Shown piece after piece: positions 49,910-63,081 of a stretch of 64,000 nucleotides of DNA. The notes beneath the pieces are model-generated. The model saw only the letters and a program-made list of their open reading frames with translations, did not search any database and was not told the origin of the DNA. Origin of the DNA: Tyto alba (taxonomy: Eukaryota > Chordata > Aves > Strigiformes > Tytonidae). The position numbers and the translations under genes are program-made. Position 1 is the stretch's first letter, and the number at the start of each line of letters is the position of its first letter. The DNA lies in NCBI RefSeq assembly GCF_018691265.1, contig NW_024881322.1, positions 11,149,989 to 11,213,988 of the forward strand, in the 5' to 3' direction.

Positions 49910-52900
49910 AAGGTCTGTAAGTTTGATGGAACATTTCTAAAGCATGGAGATTCTACTGCATTTCTCAGTAATCCTTACCACTGATTAATTACCTTCACTG
50001 TCACATTTTTCTGCTTTACTTGCAATTACATTTTTGGTGCTCTCTTTGTACGTAGGAAGAGACTGAAATTGGAGTTGCATTTTTTAACCTGGCATTGGAT
50101 CATGGGAACGATTTCACAGATGCTATATAACAAAGGGAACATCACCTCCATAGTCCTGCTCATGATTCCAATTCCCAGCAGTCAAAGGACTGTCCTCACA
50201 TTTTATATGAATATTTGTGGCCGGAGGCTGCGTTGCTAGTATGTACACAATCTGAGAGGTGCTATCACAAACCAAACCATCATTAAATCCAATCTTTCTG
50301 CCTATGGCGTTACACTCTGCTTCATGTGCATCTCCTTGCTCATAACCAGAGGTACACATTTCACAGATTTGGTTCAGTACATATGGTCTGCATTTGTTTG
50401 TTTCTAACTTTGTGGTCTTTCTGAATTAAAAAACAGAGTATTTGACTGGAACCGCATGGCTCAAGTACTCTCGATTTTTCTATATATCATACAGCTTTTT
50501 TCTGTATGTCATATGGCTAAGCCCTTAAAACCCTGCAGAACCAGCTTGTTACCAGCCTAGAGGTCACAGCAGATTTGCCAGCTTTTGTAGGGCTTTTTTT
50601 TTAGGAAATTGGAGTAATCTTGAGAAAAACTTCAATCAGCTCCTACTGTACTTGTGCTGCTTGTGGAAATTCTGTGATACTGGTGATTTTGCAAATTGTT
50701 TGCTTTCAGACCAAGCAAAATAGAGTACTTGGAGTCTCATTTTTTATTTAGAACTATTCAAAGATAGAGCTGCCTAGATACACCTGTTTGGGTGAAATTC
50801 TCTCCTGTGCAGCATTACGAGGTTTAATGTGTTTAACAGTACAACTGAAACAAGACACAAGCACTGCAACATGCAGCACTGTCTAAGAGCTGTGCAGCCA
50901 CTCATGGGACCACAGAGCTCTGACAGCCATTTTGTGACATTTCAAAGAGGCATTTTGCCACACACACAGTCACTTTGGGAATGCCAGGACACTCAAAAAG
51001 ATTAGGGGGTCCTTTGTATTTCACCTTTGTACCCATGGTCCTACAAATCTTACTGCCATTGAACCTCACAGGTAAGAGCTGATGGGGAAAGTGCTCTTTA
51101 GGAGGCTGTCCCTTCTGCCAGGAAGGAATTTGGATTAAGTGTGCAAAAACACATCCTTGGAATATGTAAGAGGTCAAACTGCCTGGAGGCCCTTGGGAAA
51201 AGCTCCCTCACCTTTCACTGTTTAAGATGAGCTTCACTCACATCATCCTACTATGAATAAAAAACCCAATTTCCTACAATCCTTGCCCTAAAGAATTAGA
51301 AAATATTTGAATTTTTCTTTGTGCTGCCTGTATACTCAGAAGAGTTTGTGGGCACCTGTCAGTCAAGTGGGTATTGTTCCCTGGCTATCCACTCTTTTGC
51401 TGATCTCATTAGTCAGTTTGATTGACAAGAGAGTGTATATTGGTTATGTTTATTATGGAGAACTGTAATTGCTATTAAAATTCCAAAGACAATTAAGTTC
51501 ATCTTTTTCCCTGGTGTCACCGAGACATTTAAACAATAGCAGTGATTAATTTAAACTGAAAAGTAAGTTGTGGTTCCTTGTAAATCCAAATGTCCTTTCC
51601 TCCCATTTAAAGTCATTAATTATCTTAGTGACTTCTAAATTCCTTGCTGAGCCCAGAATATTATGATCAACCTGTTGCTATCCAGAGAACCTGTCTGTTT
51701 CTCCAGCCATTTCCTTGTGTCAAATTCAGCTCACACTGACTGCAGCATGCAACATGTCCCATGGCTAAGAAAAAACTCCCTTCACTCTTCACCAGTTGGC
51801 ATATCCCACAGGTAAACAGATTTTCAAATCCTGTGGTATATAACTATTTACAAATCAGTCTTTATCACTACTCACTTCCCATGCATCAGAACTAGTTATT
51901 TGCAAGTTTATGTCCCACTCACATATACTCACTTAGAGAGGCCTGTAGAAGGACGAAATATTATCTAGGGAGAAGAAAGTAGGAGTTGTTCCAGCATCTC
52001 CTTGTGATTTCTGACACCACTTATCACATTGATGACATCTGAGCATTGTCCAACACATCCGTCTCTCGGACAGAAAAATAATAATTAAAAAATCTCACCT
52101 GATTATAAATCCAAGTGAACTACAAGAAAGATAACCCTTCAGAAATAGAGTGTTCAAACTGTGATGGTGGTCGTGTTCTGTGATAAAAGTTTCAAAAGCG
52201 ATGCACTTCATTGTAATATATTGAAAGGAAAGAAAAGTAGTTTGCATAAGGCAGATTAAATTGATTAGTCAAAGATAAGGAGATGATACAACTAGTAAGA
52301 AAAAGACATGTGAAACAAAAGTTATTTTCAAATGGAGATCCTATCATGCTTTTAGTTATCTTATATAAAGGAAAGACTCATATATCATGGAATTCTTATG
52401 GAGACTGGTACAAAATCTTCTCCCCACACTGGAGGAACTGCAGTAACTCGGTATGGAAAATTATAGCTCGTGTTTATCTTAGTGATATTATCCCACCTCT
52501 GTGGCCAGAGTTAAACCAAAGGACAGAAGAAGTTAAATCCTCTGGAAACAAACAACAAATAAACAGGCAAAGATAAAATAGCTTAGGTAAACAGCTTCAA
52601 AGGGTTTATCTTCAAAGGACTTGGCTGGGCCACCAGTTTGGAAAAAGCTGTCTACCTGGATATGAAAATGGTTTTCTATTCTTAAGCACAGGATGAGAAG
52701 TTATTTAATTGTTATAGACCCTCAAGCCAGAGAAAAGAGTAAATTACCAACAAGAATGTCAATGACAGCAGTGAGTCATGCCGTAAGAGACAGGAAAATA
52801 GAGAAAAAGAAGGTCCAGCAAGGAAGACTGCTTAATTCATCCCAGAGAGGGAGGTGGGCAGGCTATGTAATGCACCAAACCTTTCAAGAAAATAAATATA

Positions 52901-53560
52901 CAGAAAGGCTTTTATTATTATAGCTCCTTGATATATATCCTTCCTAACTCTGGTTAAATGAAAGTACACTATGCTATTTAAAAGCAGCTTGTTTTGCAGC
53001 TATTCTCTCTACTTACTAAGCCCACCTTGCCCAGAGAGCAAGGATTTTCAAACTCAAAATGCATCTGTAACTGCTGCAGGCAGACAGCTTGGGGAACGGA
53101 GAACCGTCTGCCTCACCCTCAAGAAATCCAGCCTAGTGTACTTGAACCAGGGGCTTCACCGAGAGTGAGGGAAAGAAACTCAGGACTATCCCCAAAGTGC
53201 ATATTCAGGAACAGTTAAAGGGGGATTTAACATTGGTGGCTTGCTTTATCAATGTGACACCAAGATGGTGCATGTTAAGGCAGCAAGTATGTTACATATT
53301 CCCTCTCAACATCCAGAGAGAGCTCCTTCCTTCGCACATCACAAGATTAAATCAATGAAAAATGTGAGAAAAATGTGCGAGGTGTGAGGCCATATCCAAA
53401 TGCCTGAAACATGCTTGCAATTCCTGTTTGTCATAATTCATGCATGCCTGCGAGGTCACTGTTTTGTAGGTGTCTGCAACACATCTCTTGTAGGCGTCTT
53501 CTCGTCAAATCAGATGGTCAACATAAGAACATAAGCAAGGCAAGCTGTCAGGCATGCTCT
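49910..53560. other. AT-rich noncoding sequence
   Basis: No gene was recognised. Includes a small hairpin CATACAG-CTTTTTT-CTGTATG at 50488-50508, and a repeat-free stretch at 51340-51560 listed separately. Open frames at 50123-50359 (minus), 50902-51177 (minus), 52283-52576 and 52693-52923 lack any domain. Confidence 0.5.
51340..51560. other. candidate conserved noncoding segment with PBX/MEIS-type site
   Basis: Contains TGATTGACA at 51419-51427, an exact PBX/MEIS-type composite core, and further AT-rich homeodomain-like blocks (GACAATTAAG, GTGATTAATTTAAAC) in sequence free of simple repeats. Function is inferred only from motif texture. Confidence 0.25.
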
Positions 53561-53568
53561 TGCCTACA

Positions 53569-53585
53569 TTTTTTTTTTTTTTTTT
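53569..53585. repeat. poly-T tract, T17
   Basis: An uninterrupted run of 17 T. No attached element was recognised. Confidence 0.95.
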
Positions 53586-53589
53586 GTGC

Positions 53590-56500
53590 AAGTCTAATAA
53601 AAGTCATACCTCTACGCACGAACCTTTTCTCATTTATTTGTCCTTAGATGGCATGGTTGGCTTTACTGCCAGCCTGCTTTGTGATGATGTCCTAAAGAAG
53701 CAGCACAAAACTACTGTAATCAGGGAAACTGCCCATAGGGAAACTGGTTCTTCTTTCAGAGATGAAGGCCACCATCAGAGCAGGACCATAAACCATTACA
53801 AAATGCCTGCGCCTCATAAGAGAAGGCGGCTATATATAGTGGTGTGGGTATAAATGTTTTGGCTCATTAAAGTGCAGCAGTGGATTAAATGCTGCTTATT
53901 CATATTCTTAAGAAAACCATACAAAAATTTTTCTTACAGAGGTAAATGATGAAAATGAACAAATTCCTTGGAGCTTGAGTCATTCATTACCCACCACACC
54001 GTGTGAGCGCTTATGTGTTAAAGGCATTAGCATGCTTTCACACCTGTTCTGTGATGGTGCACAAGACATTCTTCAGGGTGACTTGTACTGTTATAGAAAT
54101 ATGTCACAAAACTGTGCAGCCCCAAAGCTTTATATTACCTTCCAAATTGTCACATTAGAGATTAAATGGGACTAAAGAGAAAGAAAAGCTCTCAGTGCTT
54201 GCAATGTCTATGGACCATGCATTCCCGTGAGGGGAAGAACAAGCTCATCTTTCATTGGTTTCAATAACTAGATACTAGCACTGGTCACAACACCCAGATT
54301 AGAAGATGATGACTATCAGGTTTCTTTGCATTAGCCAGGCATTCACTAAAATGGAGGATGATGTTCACATCTTTCAGCATCCTCACAAAAATGTGATTTG
54401 TTTACCCTGGTTATGGTGACTCTGCATTCTGAACAAACTATCACTCTCTTAAATAAACAAACTATATACACACCCTGTGACACGGAAAAAAAACATATAT
54501 ACCAAAGGGGAAGCAATAAAAAGAATGTGTCAGAGATGACTTCAGCATGGATGTAGGAGTATAGCTAGCAGACAAAAGCCGCACATGAGGTAAGCAAAAT
54601 GCTGAGGGTTTGGGCCTGGAGCCAGAAAAAGCCTTGGTGGATGTATCTTTTTTCAATAATGAACTCCCACCAGAGCCTACACTTTATGAGCCTGACACAT
54701 CTAAATTACATTCAGCAACATTTAAATGTTGAAATAATAGGATAAATTCAAACCAATTAGAGAGCATATGGAATATTGCCTTCCTAATGGTATGCATAAG
54801 CATCTCCTGTCAGTTTTATCAGATTAAGGACCCCGAGTGCTGGCAGTGATCAGATCCACAGTGATAAATGGCCACAGGGGTATGAGCAGAGTTGCATGTG
54901 ATCTTTGAGGTGGGTCTAACACAGGAGAGGGAATCTGCATTGCAGTTGGAGGCTTCTCCCTTTGTTTCAAGGAAGCAGGGAATTCAAACCGAATTCTCAG
55001 CCCAATGTAAGACCATTGTTTTGCCAGCTCAATGCCCTGGAAGGAGCACATTTTTCTCTTGTCATCTGGGCATCGCTGTCCCAAGACAAATGCCCCAAAA
55101 AATACCCCAATTAACCTTCAAGTGGCAATGAAAGGCCTTCCTTTCAATCTTCCTCTACAAAATAAAAATAGTCAAAAAAATTTTCAGCTGTAAGCAGAAA
55201 CAGAAACATTAAAACAGGAGAATGAAAAAAGGTACATAAAGCTCTTTAAAATAACATAAAGCAGAAACAAAGCACCAGCAAAATTATCAAGCCATCAGCC
55301 TGAGGCAGACACCCAGCATGAAAAAGTTTTGCCCAAATTGCTGAAGTTTGGCAAAATGACAAGCAACTGGGAAAAGGGATGTGTTGCCACCTTTGTGCTT
55401 GATAATGGTAGATTTTAGATAAACTGCCACAGGTGCAGAAGTCCTTTATACATTTTGGTTGGTTCTCCAGGGATTTATTACTGTTGTTCTGTGTATGTTA
55501 AATCAATCCAAGGCTTCTAAGACCCTTGAACGTGAAGTGTGAGATTCTCAGTTTGGCCTTTCAGCCCCAAGGACTGCAGTGAAGTTAAATTAGGGTAGGT
55601 CAGCCCACAGATGCCCAGCTGAGGATCTGGTGTGTGCATCTGTTTTAACCAGTTGAAAATGCCCCATCTACAGCTTTGTTTTAAGATGCACTGTGCCAGC
55701 TGAAACACCTCCAGGTGTTCTTTGAGTCTCTCCTGTTACCTGCCTGCAAAGACACTCAGCAGCATACTGAGGTGCTGCCCTAGGTACGGTGTCAGCATCA
55801 CCTCAGCCTCAAAGCCCCTCTGGTGAGATGGTGCACCCCACAGAAAAGGCCCTTGTTCTCTGGAAATATTTAGCTGCTGGAATATCCCCCTCAAGGACCA
55901 GTAAAATATTCTGGCCCATATTGGTCCTGTGTGGGGAAGCTGCATACGTAGCCCTCAGCAGCATGGACTGGAAAGTGTTCCAAGTCAGGCATGTAGACCT
56001 ATCAAGACACCGTGCAGCCTTTCCTCAACAGTGGCACTAGACAAACAGTTTGAGATATTTAGGATACCAGCATAGATATGACACAAGACTATTTAACCAG
56101 CCTACAAATCACTTAAAAGGCAGCCAGTAATAAGTGCAACTCCCTGCTAATCCTTAGTTCCCTCTTTTACAGCATACTTTGCACCTGTGTTCCTTCACCT
56201 CCAGCTCTCTACTTCTGATCACTTTTAGGTAGTACCTTCTCCAAAATGCAGTTCAGCTCCAGGGATTTAAGTAAATGCAGGCTGGAAACTCTTGGAATTT
56301 AGGTTTTTTCACTAGTCACACAATATTCGGCATTTTATTTTTGCTCCTGGAGGCACCTGATTAAATGACCCATTCAGTTTTAATTTAAACACATGAACCT
56401 AACCAATTTTTGAAAATCTCATGATTGGCAGGAGCCTGGCTTTTCAACATCTGTGATCACCATTGTTCTCCACCTGGGGTCAAAGTGAAAATTTAAGAGT

Positions 56501-57650
56501 ATTTAATGAAACTGATTTTCCTGCAGCCTATATGCTTGGAAAGTGTAGTTACATCTGTTTCATGTTCTGAGAAGTAACAATACAGTGTGATTAAATACTG
56601 GCCCATTTCAACCCCTGGCTGACACAAAATCCACCTTCTATTTACATATTTCACCTGGTTTCTTCACTTAGCCGAAGAATCAGTGTACGATCAGCCTTGT
56701 AACTTTCCCTCATATCATTTTGCCAATACCTCACTCTTGCACACAAGGCACATTTGCTTCAGAAGCAATCTTCCACTGCCTCTGAAGCCTCGCTCTCGCT
56801 TATAGCAACAGGGTCTAAGCACAAGGCTGAGACACAAAACCTCTGCAGGAGGCAAAGCAGCTAGATTCCTAGAATAGGATTGAACTAATACCACCACGGC
56901 CTGCCTTTAAATACTCTTTTTCCTAACATTAGAAGTTGATGATTAAACTCACTGATGACTAGTCACAACAAAATGCGATGCAAACAATAAAGTAGTTTCT
57001 GTTCATAGCTTTTATCTCAATACCCAACAAAAAAGTTTGGTATTGGCTGAGGGATGAGGTGACTCAACAAATAACAAGCAAAGCTTATTTCTCTTGATCA
57101 AATTGTAGTAGTGCTCTCATAAAAGGCTATGACGTTAGAGGTTTCAGAGGGACCTGTCTCTTCCTTCCTGAGGTCTTTATGTGGATTCAAGATCCTGCCT
57201 CTTGCATTTATTTTATGCTTTAGTTGGAGGACTAGGACAGGGATTTCCAATCTCAAAATATAGCTCTCAGATGAACATGAGTTAAAAAGAAAACATCTTT
57301 TGCAGCAAAGTGAGGAGTGGAGACAGATGAAAAATGTGCAGATTCACTTAAAAGAGCAAAATTAATAATTATCACACTATTTCCTTTAATCTCTCTATGT
57401 TGAAAAGCAAACAGAGCATGTTATTTTCACACATCAGAATTTGTTTTTACTGCAGCTACCAACAACAGTTGTTGACAGAAAAGGGAGCAAAATAAGGTGA
57501 CTTTAAAAGCATTTCTTCTTAAAGAACTATGTAAAAGTTATCAGGGCATAAAACTGGAATAATGGCATGCCATAAACTCTACCTTCAGACTTTTGATAGT
57601 AAAATTTGAGGAGAGTAATACATCTGCATCCTAAAGCTGCAGAGACCAGT
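53590..57650. other. noncoding sequence, partly complex single-copy
   Basis: No gene was recognised. At 54036-54048 TTTCACACCTGTT combines a T-box half-site (TCACACCT) with an E-box (CACCTG), in repeat-free sequence (about 53940-54170) that could be regulatory. Open frames at 53554-53853, 53975-54175, 54824-55084 (minus), 54892-55131 and 55789-56040 have no recognisable domain. Confidence 0.45.
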
Positions 57651-57652
57651 GC

Positions 57653-57669
57653 TTTTTTTTTTTTTTTTT
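57653..57669. repeat. poly-T tract, T17
   Basis: An uninterrupted run of 17 T. No attached retroposon body was recognised. Confidence 0.95.
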
Positions 57670-57674
57670 CCACT

Positions 57675-59975
57675 CAATCAGACAAAAGAATACAAAAACC
57701 ATAACCTAGCTGTGCACATACTTTCTGCCACGTGAAAGTGAAATTTCAGAAAATTAGGATGACTGTGTAGCCACACAGGCAACAAAATCACTAACCTCTT
57801 TACACCTGTTTCCCAAATACAAAGACAGTAAATTAAACTTTTATCTCTTCTTCCATTCATTCAAGTTTCATGACCACTGAGTCACACGCTGTGGAGCCTC
57901 ACCATTTTCTATTACTGTTTTCATCAGTAAAAGCTACTGCCACAGAAATATGGTGCAAGTACACACCCCCCCAGAGCTATTGTGTTTTTCCTCTGAGACA
58001 CACCATTCTAGCAAAAAGCAAATCCAAAGACAGTGTCATGCCAGCCAGCGCTGAGCACAGCCAGCACGGAGTGCTGGACTGAGAGCCGGTCCTGCAGAGG
58101 CAGAGCAGCAGATCTGCAGCGTCGGTGTGGATGAAATGTTGCCCCCTTTAAACCGCTCTCTCTTTGCCCTGGCGTGTGCCAACCCTCCTGTAACCTTGCA
58201 AGAGGTAGGGTTTACAGATCGCCTGGATGCACGCAGTTTTTCAATGCCTTACATCAGCACGAAAAGAACCACGCTGTTAGTAGTGGAGCAGCTAAAGCGG
58301 GCATAAATGTAGTAAGCCACAGAATCATTATTGGGAAACAAAGCAGCCCAAAGGGCCCCTCCACACTCAACTTCTGACCCCAGGAGACTGTAGGTGTGTA
58401 TTTACTTTTGCATTACCCTACTTTTCAAGCACTTGCTCAGGGTAATTCTCTGGTGAGAGAGGTGACAGCAGGGTGGCTGGAGTGCCACATAGCCCAATCG
58501 ATGCCCGCTCCTCTTGTACCCCCGAGACCAACAGGGACTGTGCAGCACAAGTGGGTGCACGGAGGCACAGTTGTCTACCCAGAATTTGGGATGACCACGC
58601 TTGACATTCAACACATGGGTGGGAAAGCTGAGGCATACATCTCAGAGAAAACAGGCAGAAGATCCTTTGAGAAAGCTGTGTCCCCGTAAATAAAGGAGAT
58701 TTAATCACCCAGCTGCTCCCTGTTTGACTCATCTCACTTCTAGCGGACTGCTATATGGTGCCCCAAGGCAGTCCTCTCCTCCCCACCCAGTGCCAGCACC
58801 TGAGATCCCCACTTGCCAGGGAGAGAGGGCCCTGGAGACCTGACCCCCCGGACACTGAAAGCAGCTGTGCCACTGCGCAGGTTGCCTGCTCCACCTCCGT
58901 CCGTGGGGAGGCAGGGACAGCCTTTGCACTGTTCTGCAAAGCTCTGTCACACTACGTTGTTACATTGCAATGTGCAATCATCAAACAGTTTGTTCAATTC
59001 CTTCTTGATTAAATTCAGCTTCATTAAACCTAAGTAATGACTCTGTTTTGTTTTAATAGCAAACATATTTCCATTCTAAGTGTCTTTCTGAGTATCTTCT
59101 TCCCCTTTTAGACCTTTCTGTGACCTCTGAGCATATGCATGTCCCATCCCATTTTTCATTTCCCTTCTCATTCTTTTTCTTTCCATGCAGGCAGCTTCCT
59201 CCCTATGAACTTTGTTGAAGCATCTCTCTGGTTCCTGCCTTTCAGGATCTCCAGGGGTCTGATTGTGCATGCAGCCCTTGAAGCTGAATCAAACAGGCAC
59301 CTTTGTCCTGAGATGATGGAAAGTTAGCTGCTTTGATTCCTGTTGCTATTGCGTGCAGTGGATAAAAGTGGTAATGCTTAGACAAATGAGGCATTTTCCT
59401 GATGATTGTATAACTCTGCTCAGGTTCCATTTTTATACAAACATGATCTTTCCACACAAGACTACCTACATCACCTAATTATCATCCGTTCAATACATTA
59501 ATTCGCATTTAACATACAGTGTGCACGCAAACAGGTTACTGTGCAAAAGAGGGGGAAGGGACATTGAAATAAAAACCTATGGGTAGCTACAACAGGCAGA
59601 GGAGACCTAAAAGCAGCTGCAGCTCTCCTCGCTGAGATGACAGGCACTGAGCACAAAGGTGTGCCACAATGGTACCTGCCTAATTGTCTTCCAGAGATTC
59701 CTGCACCCTCCCCATGCACCTCGCTCCTGTAACCTGGGCGAGCCTTCAGACACCCCGTGTGAGAAATGGCTGCTTTTTAATAGCTGGGGGCTTTAATAAG
59801 GAAATGCATTTTCAGTGAATAGATTGCTGCCAGTGCAGGAGAGAACATTGGAGTAAATGAAAACCAAAGGCACGGCAGAGGCCGACGTGCCGGGTACACA
59901 GGTACGCACGGGTGGAAGCAGAGAAGCTCTGCCCTCCTTTTCACTCATCAGCACATCTTTCCATTTCTCTTAGAG
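57675..59975. other. noncoding sequence with moderately GC-rich patches
   Basis: The stretch 58440-58950 is GC-richer, so several frames on both strands stay open (58396-58689, 58418-58732 minus, 58755-59012, 58729-58950 minus). Their overlap on both strands argues for composition rather than genes. No transposon was recognised. Confidence 0.45.
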
Positions 59976-59979
59976 ACTG

Positions 59980-60490
59980 TCCTTGAATTCTCCTTCCATG
60001 TATGTCTATACCATGGGAGAACAGGGAAGCTTACTTTAAAGCTATTTTAAAGGCTTTTCTTTTAATGACACTTTGAGCCAACAGGGGTCTGCTTGCTGTT
60101 TTGGATTGCATATATAATCTGAAGGGGATTAATGTGGTGCTGATTGCTAGGCTAAATTGGATCAAAAAATGTTAGAGCATATGTACCCTATCTAATGTTT
60201 AATAATAGCTGTAGTCTTAGAGTTATCATACCTCTGTTGTTTTAGACTTTTTATTCATTTTAGCAGCAATGTAATCATTCTGTGTTGAAATTGCTCCTGT
60301 GTTACCTTTGATGGCTTTTGGTAAAGCAGGAGCTTTTATAACCATATATCAGGCTCCAAAAGCAAGGAACTGTAAAGACTCGAAGCACATTTTGACCAGA
60401 GCCAAGATGGCTGCTACACTGTATAATTTCTTTACACTGAACCAATTTTGTTGCCGGCATTGTAGGTTTTATTTGTAAGTGAAATAAAGA
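59980..60490. other. candidate conserved noncoding element
   Basis: A repeat-free stretch with TTTAATGACAC, GGGGATTAATGTGG, GTTTAATAATAGC and TTATTCATTTTAGC blocks (homeodomain-type cores). It also has AAGATGGCTGC at 60404-60414, which fits the YY1 consensus. There is no coding potential. The classification rests on appearance; alignment to other amniotes would decide. Confidence 0.3.
60404..60414 (+). promoter_or_regulatory. YY1-type site
   Basis: AAGATGGCTGC matches the YY1 core AAGATGGC. YY1 sites of this form often lie just downstream of start sites, but no promoter was recognised here. Confidence 0.3.
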
Positions 60491-60552
60491 AAATCACTTT
60501 GTTTGGTGAACAGCTATTAAAGAATCTGTACAAAACCAGAGGGAAGATTTTT

Positions 60553-60588
60553 TTTCACAAAGCTGGATCATTTCACAAAGCTGGATGA
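60553..60588. repeat. tandem duplication of an 18-mer
   Basis: TTTCACAAAGCTGGATCA (60553-60570) is followed directly by TTTCACAAAGCTGGATGA (60571-60588), with one change near the end. This is a recent-looking local duplication. Confidence 0.9.
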
Positions 60589-60662
60589 GTTGGTTTAAAG
60601 CACAGTTCTGCAAGCCTTGATTAGCAAAGAGACAGGGAGAGCAATCTGGGTGGGGGGGTGAG

Positions 60663-60686
60663 GTGTATCAACCAGTGTATCAACCA
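60663..60686. repeat. tandem duplication of a 12-mer
   Basis: GTGTATCAACCA is repeated twice in direct succession, after a G7 run and before GTGAGTGTGTGGGTGGG. It lies about 75 bases from the 18-mer duplication. Confidence 0.85.
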
Positions 60687-60859
60687 GTGAGTGTGTGGGT
60701 GGGAGCTTCTTAAACTCAAATTGCTCTTGATGGAAAAATATCTTACAGTTACCCCACAGGTGAGTATGACTGATATAGTTAAGAAGCTAGGAAGTGCAAG
60801 TCAAAATGAGGGGGATTCTAAACATTTTTTTTAAATCACGATTGATCAGATAGTTTTAA

Positions 60860-61260
60860 TCATTAGGTTTCATCTTGACATGATAGCAGAAAGAACCAGA
60901 CCTTAAATCTGAAGAGCAAGTATTTACCATTGAAAAGTCAATTCCTCTGTCACTAGCTCTGGCAATAGTATCACTATAATTATGAGTTTAATATCTGAAA
61001 TTCGTTGATTTCATATTTGCATGCATGTATGCTAACTAAAATTAATTAATTTTAATTGCATACACCAATTACAACATCAGGCTCATTTTCCAACGTATTA
61101 TTCCTCGCTGATTACATATCCTCTAAGATTGCTTTAATTTTTCATTTTGTGCTTTAAAGTCAAAGAATAATATGTATTTCTAATTAAGCTCACTTACATA
61201 TCTCACTGCTGATTAAATCACTATTTAATATTTTATAACACAAGCCACCTTTAATTTCCC
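60860..61260. other. AT-rich homeobox-motif-dense segment
   Basis: Contains clustered TAATTA-type cores, including CTAAAATTAATTAATTTTAA, CTAATTAAGCTC and GATTAAATCAC, and TGATTACATATCC. It has no open frame or transposon feature. It could be a developmental enhancer or simply AT-rich DNA. Confidence 0.25.
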
Positions 61261-61264
61261 CCAC

Positions 61265-63080
61265 TGAGAGCAAAAGCCTTGCAAACTCTTTTTTTTTTCT
61301 CCCCTCGGTTTCACCGACCTTGCCATTGCTGTGTCGCTACAGGCAGATTTCTTCCATCTTCACAGCAGAATGCCAATGAACCACCTTGTTGACAGACATT
61401 CATCCTTGAGGGGGGAGGCAAGCACCTTAATGACCACAGGACCCGCTCTGAAGAGTTCAGCAACCTGCCACCATCACTAGGAGAAAAGAAACAGACATTC
61501 AGCAGAGATTTTTAGCAGTGTCCTATAGGACTGCAGGTCTTGAAGAGAGTCTCTGGAGCTGACATGTTTCAAACATTTCAGGGGAGCCTCAAAGTCCCCT
61601 GTTGGTGCCTACCAAAGGCCAAATGCTGAGAAATCAAAAGGAAAAGGGGATTCTCCTCTATCTCCCAACCAGCAGAGCAGAGTGAATCTTGCCAGTCAGT
61701 CCTGAGCCAGGATTGCATTAGTATGTCCAAATTCTTAACAGAAGTTGGTAGAAAATCATGAGGAAAAGTCCCAAAACTGCTTCTGCTTGTCCACGTGTGT
61801 TGCACAACTTAGGCTGTACAAGATAGACAGTCTCATTTCTACCACACTATTCCAGGGGTAGCAGAAAAGAAGAGGGTAAACAGGAATAAATCCTTAACAA
61901 ATTTGACTTCTTAATGACCAAAAGAAGAAATTAAGTCCCTGGTACCTCAGAACTTGACCCAAACCTCACTGAAATTAATGGGTAACTTCTGACCATGTCC
62001 TTAGGAGAATGATTAATCCCATACACAATGGATACACATACTTGTCAGTGGGATAGATTTAGGAAGACCAGTGCTGATTTGGGCTCTGAATGAAACCAAA
62101 ACATTCCCAGTATCTGTGTTTGCATGCACAGCAATTTTTGATTTTTTTCTCAAGTTATTAAAAACCAGTAATCTTTACCTGAATTACTTGTTAAACTATT
62201 CCTTTGCAGCAGGTAACTCTTTGTTAGTATCTAAATAATTGGCTAGAGACTCATTGGCCCAGATTCATCACACCTAACTCTTGGCATGTCAGCAAAGCAC
62301 TGGATCTCTCCCATAGCCAACAGAAGGAGAGAAGAGTCTCCAGAGCATGGTTCACCCCCTCTAAGCTCTGAATTGTACTCTCCACTGACTACCAAAGCTT
62401 TAGCTGATACTAGTTAAGCTTGCCATAGTGATAATGTCAGGTCAGAGAAGAGAAACACTCAAACGAGCAGGACGCTACAACTGGATAAGTTTCTCTCAAA
62501 ACTTGCACACTAAAGTTTCTTACTGAATTAAACAAAAAAGTAGATATAGACATACATATTTGGTGGTATCAACATAGGAAGGCACAATCAAAAGAAAAAT
62601 CTACTGTCCAAACCCTTAAAAAAATTATGTTTGAGGGAAAACAGAAGACACAAGTAAGTAAAATTGGGACAGAAATAAAAAGAGAGCAGAAACCCCAGAA
62701 AAGGAAAGCAGCAGAAAGGAACAACATATTTTTTAAAAACATCCCTGTCTCCCATCTCTCAAAAATAAAGAGGTTATTTAGATGCACTTTTCTCCTCAAA
62801 ACTGGATGATTATTTAGACTACATTCGAGAAGTAGGTAAACAATGTTGCTGTGTCCGATAGGTTAGCATACTCCTTCCAAGGAAAAAAATGCATGCCTTC
62901 TAAACTAAGAATGATGAGCCAGCAGACGTTCTCATACAGTACATGGAGGGGCGGAGGGGGGGGAAGGCAAAAAGGGGATCTGGTGTTTGAAGCTATATTG
63001 TAGAAACTAGCTCAAGTCCCTACTATAGGTCCCTTTGTAAGTTTATTCAATTTGTCACCGTCTAAAGATACTGAAATCAG
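61265..63080. other. noncoding sequence
   Basis: No gene was recognised. CTCACTGAAATTAATGGGTAA near 61967-61987 resembles a phrase of the palindromic ancient repeat. A G-rich stretch at 62946-62964, with runs of four and eight or more G, may form structure. Open frames at 61578-61805 (minus) and 62569-62809 (both strands) lack domains. Confidence 0.45.
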
Positions 63081-63081
63081 A

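Noticed and set aside
50123..50359. 78-codon minus-strand frame with several Cys residues
   Set aside because: Cysteine spacing fits no zinc-finger or EGF pattern I know; no splice context.
50488..50508. Small hairpin CATACAG/CTGTATG considered as a microRNA precursor
   Set aside because: The stem is only 7 perfect pairs with a few more imperfect ones; too short for a pre-miRNA.
58396..59037. Several overlapping 60-104-codon frames on both strands
   Set aside because: Mutual overlap on both strands in a GC-richer patch indicates composition, not genes.
62946..62984. G-rich stretch considered as a G-quadruplex
   Set aside because: Only three clear G3+ runs lie within loop limits; the fourth needs a loop of about ten bases, so it is marginal.
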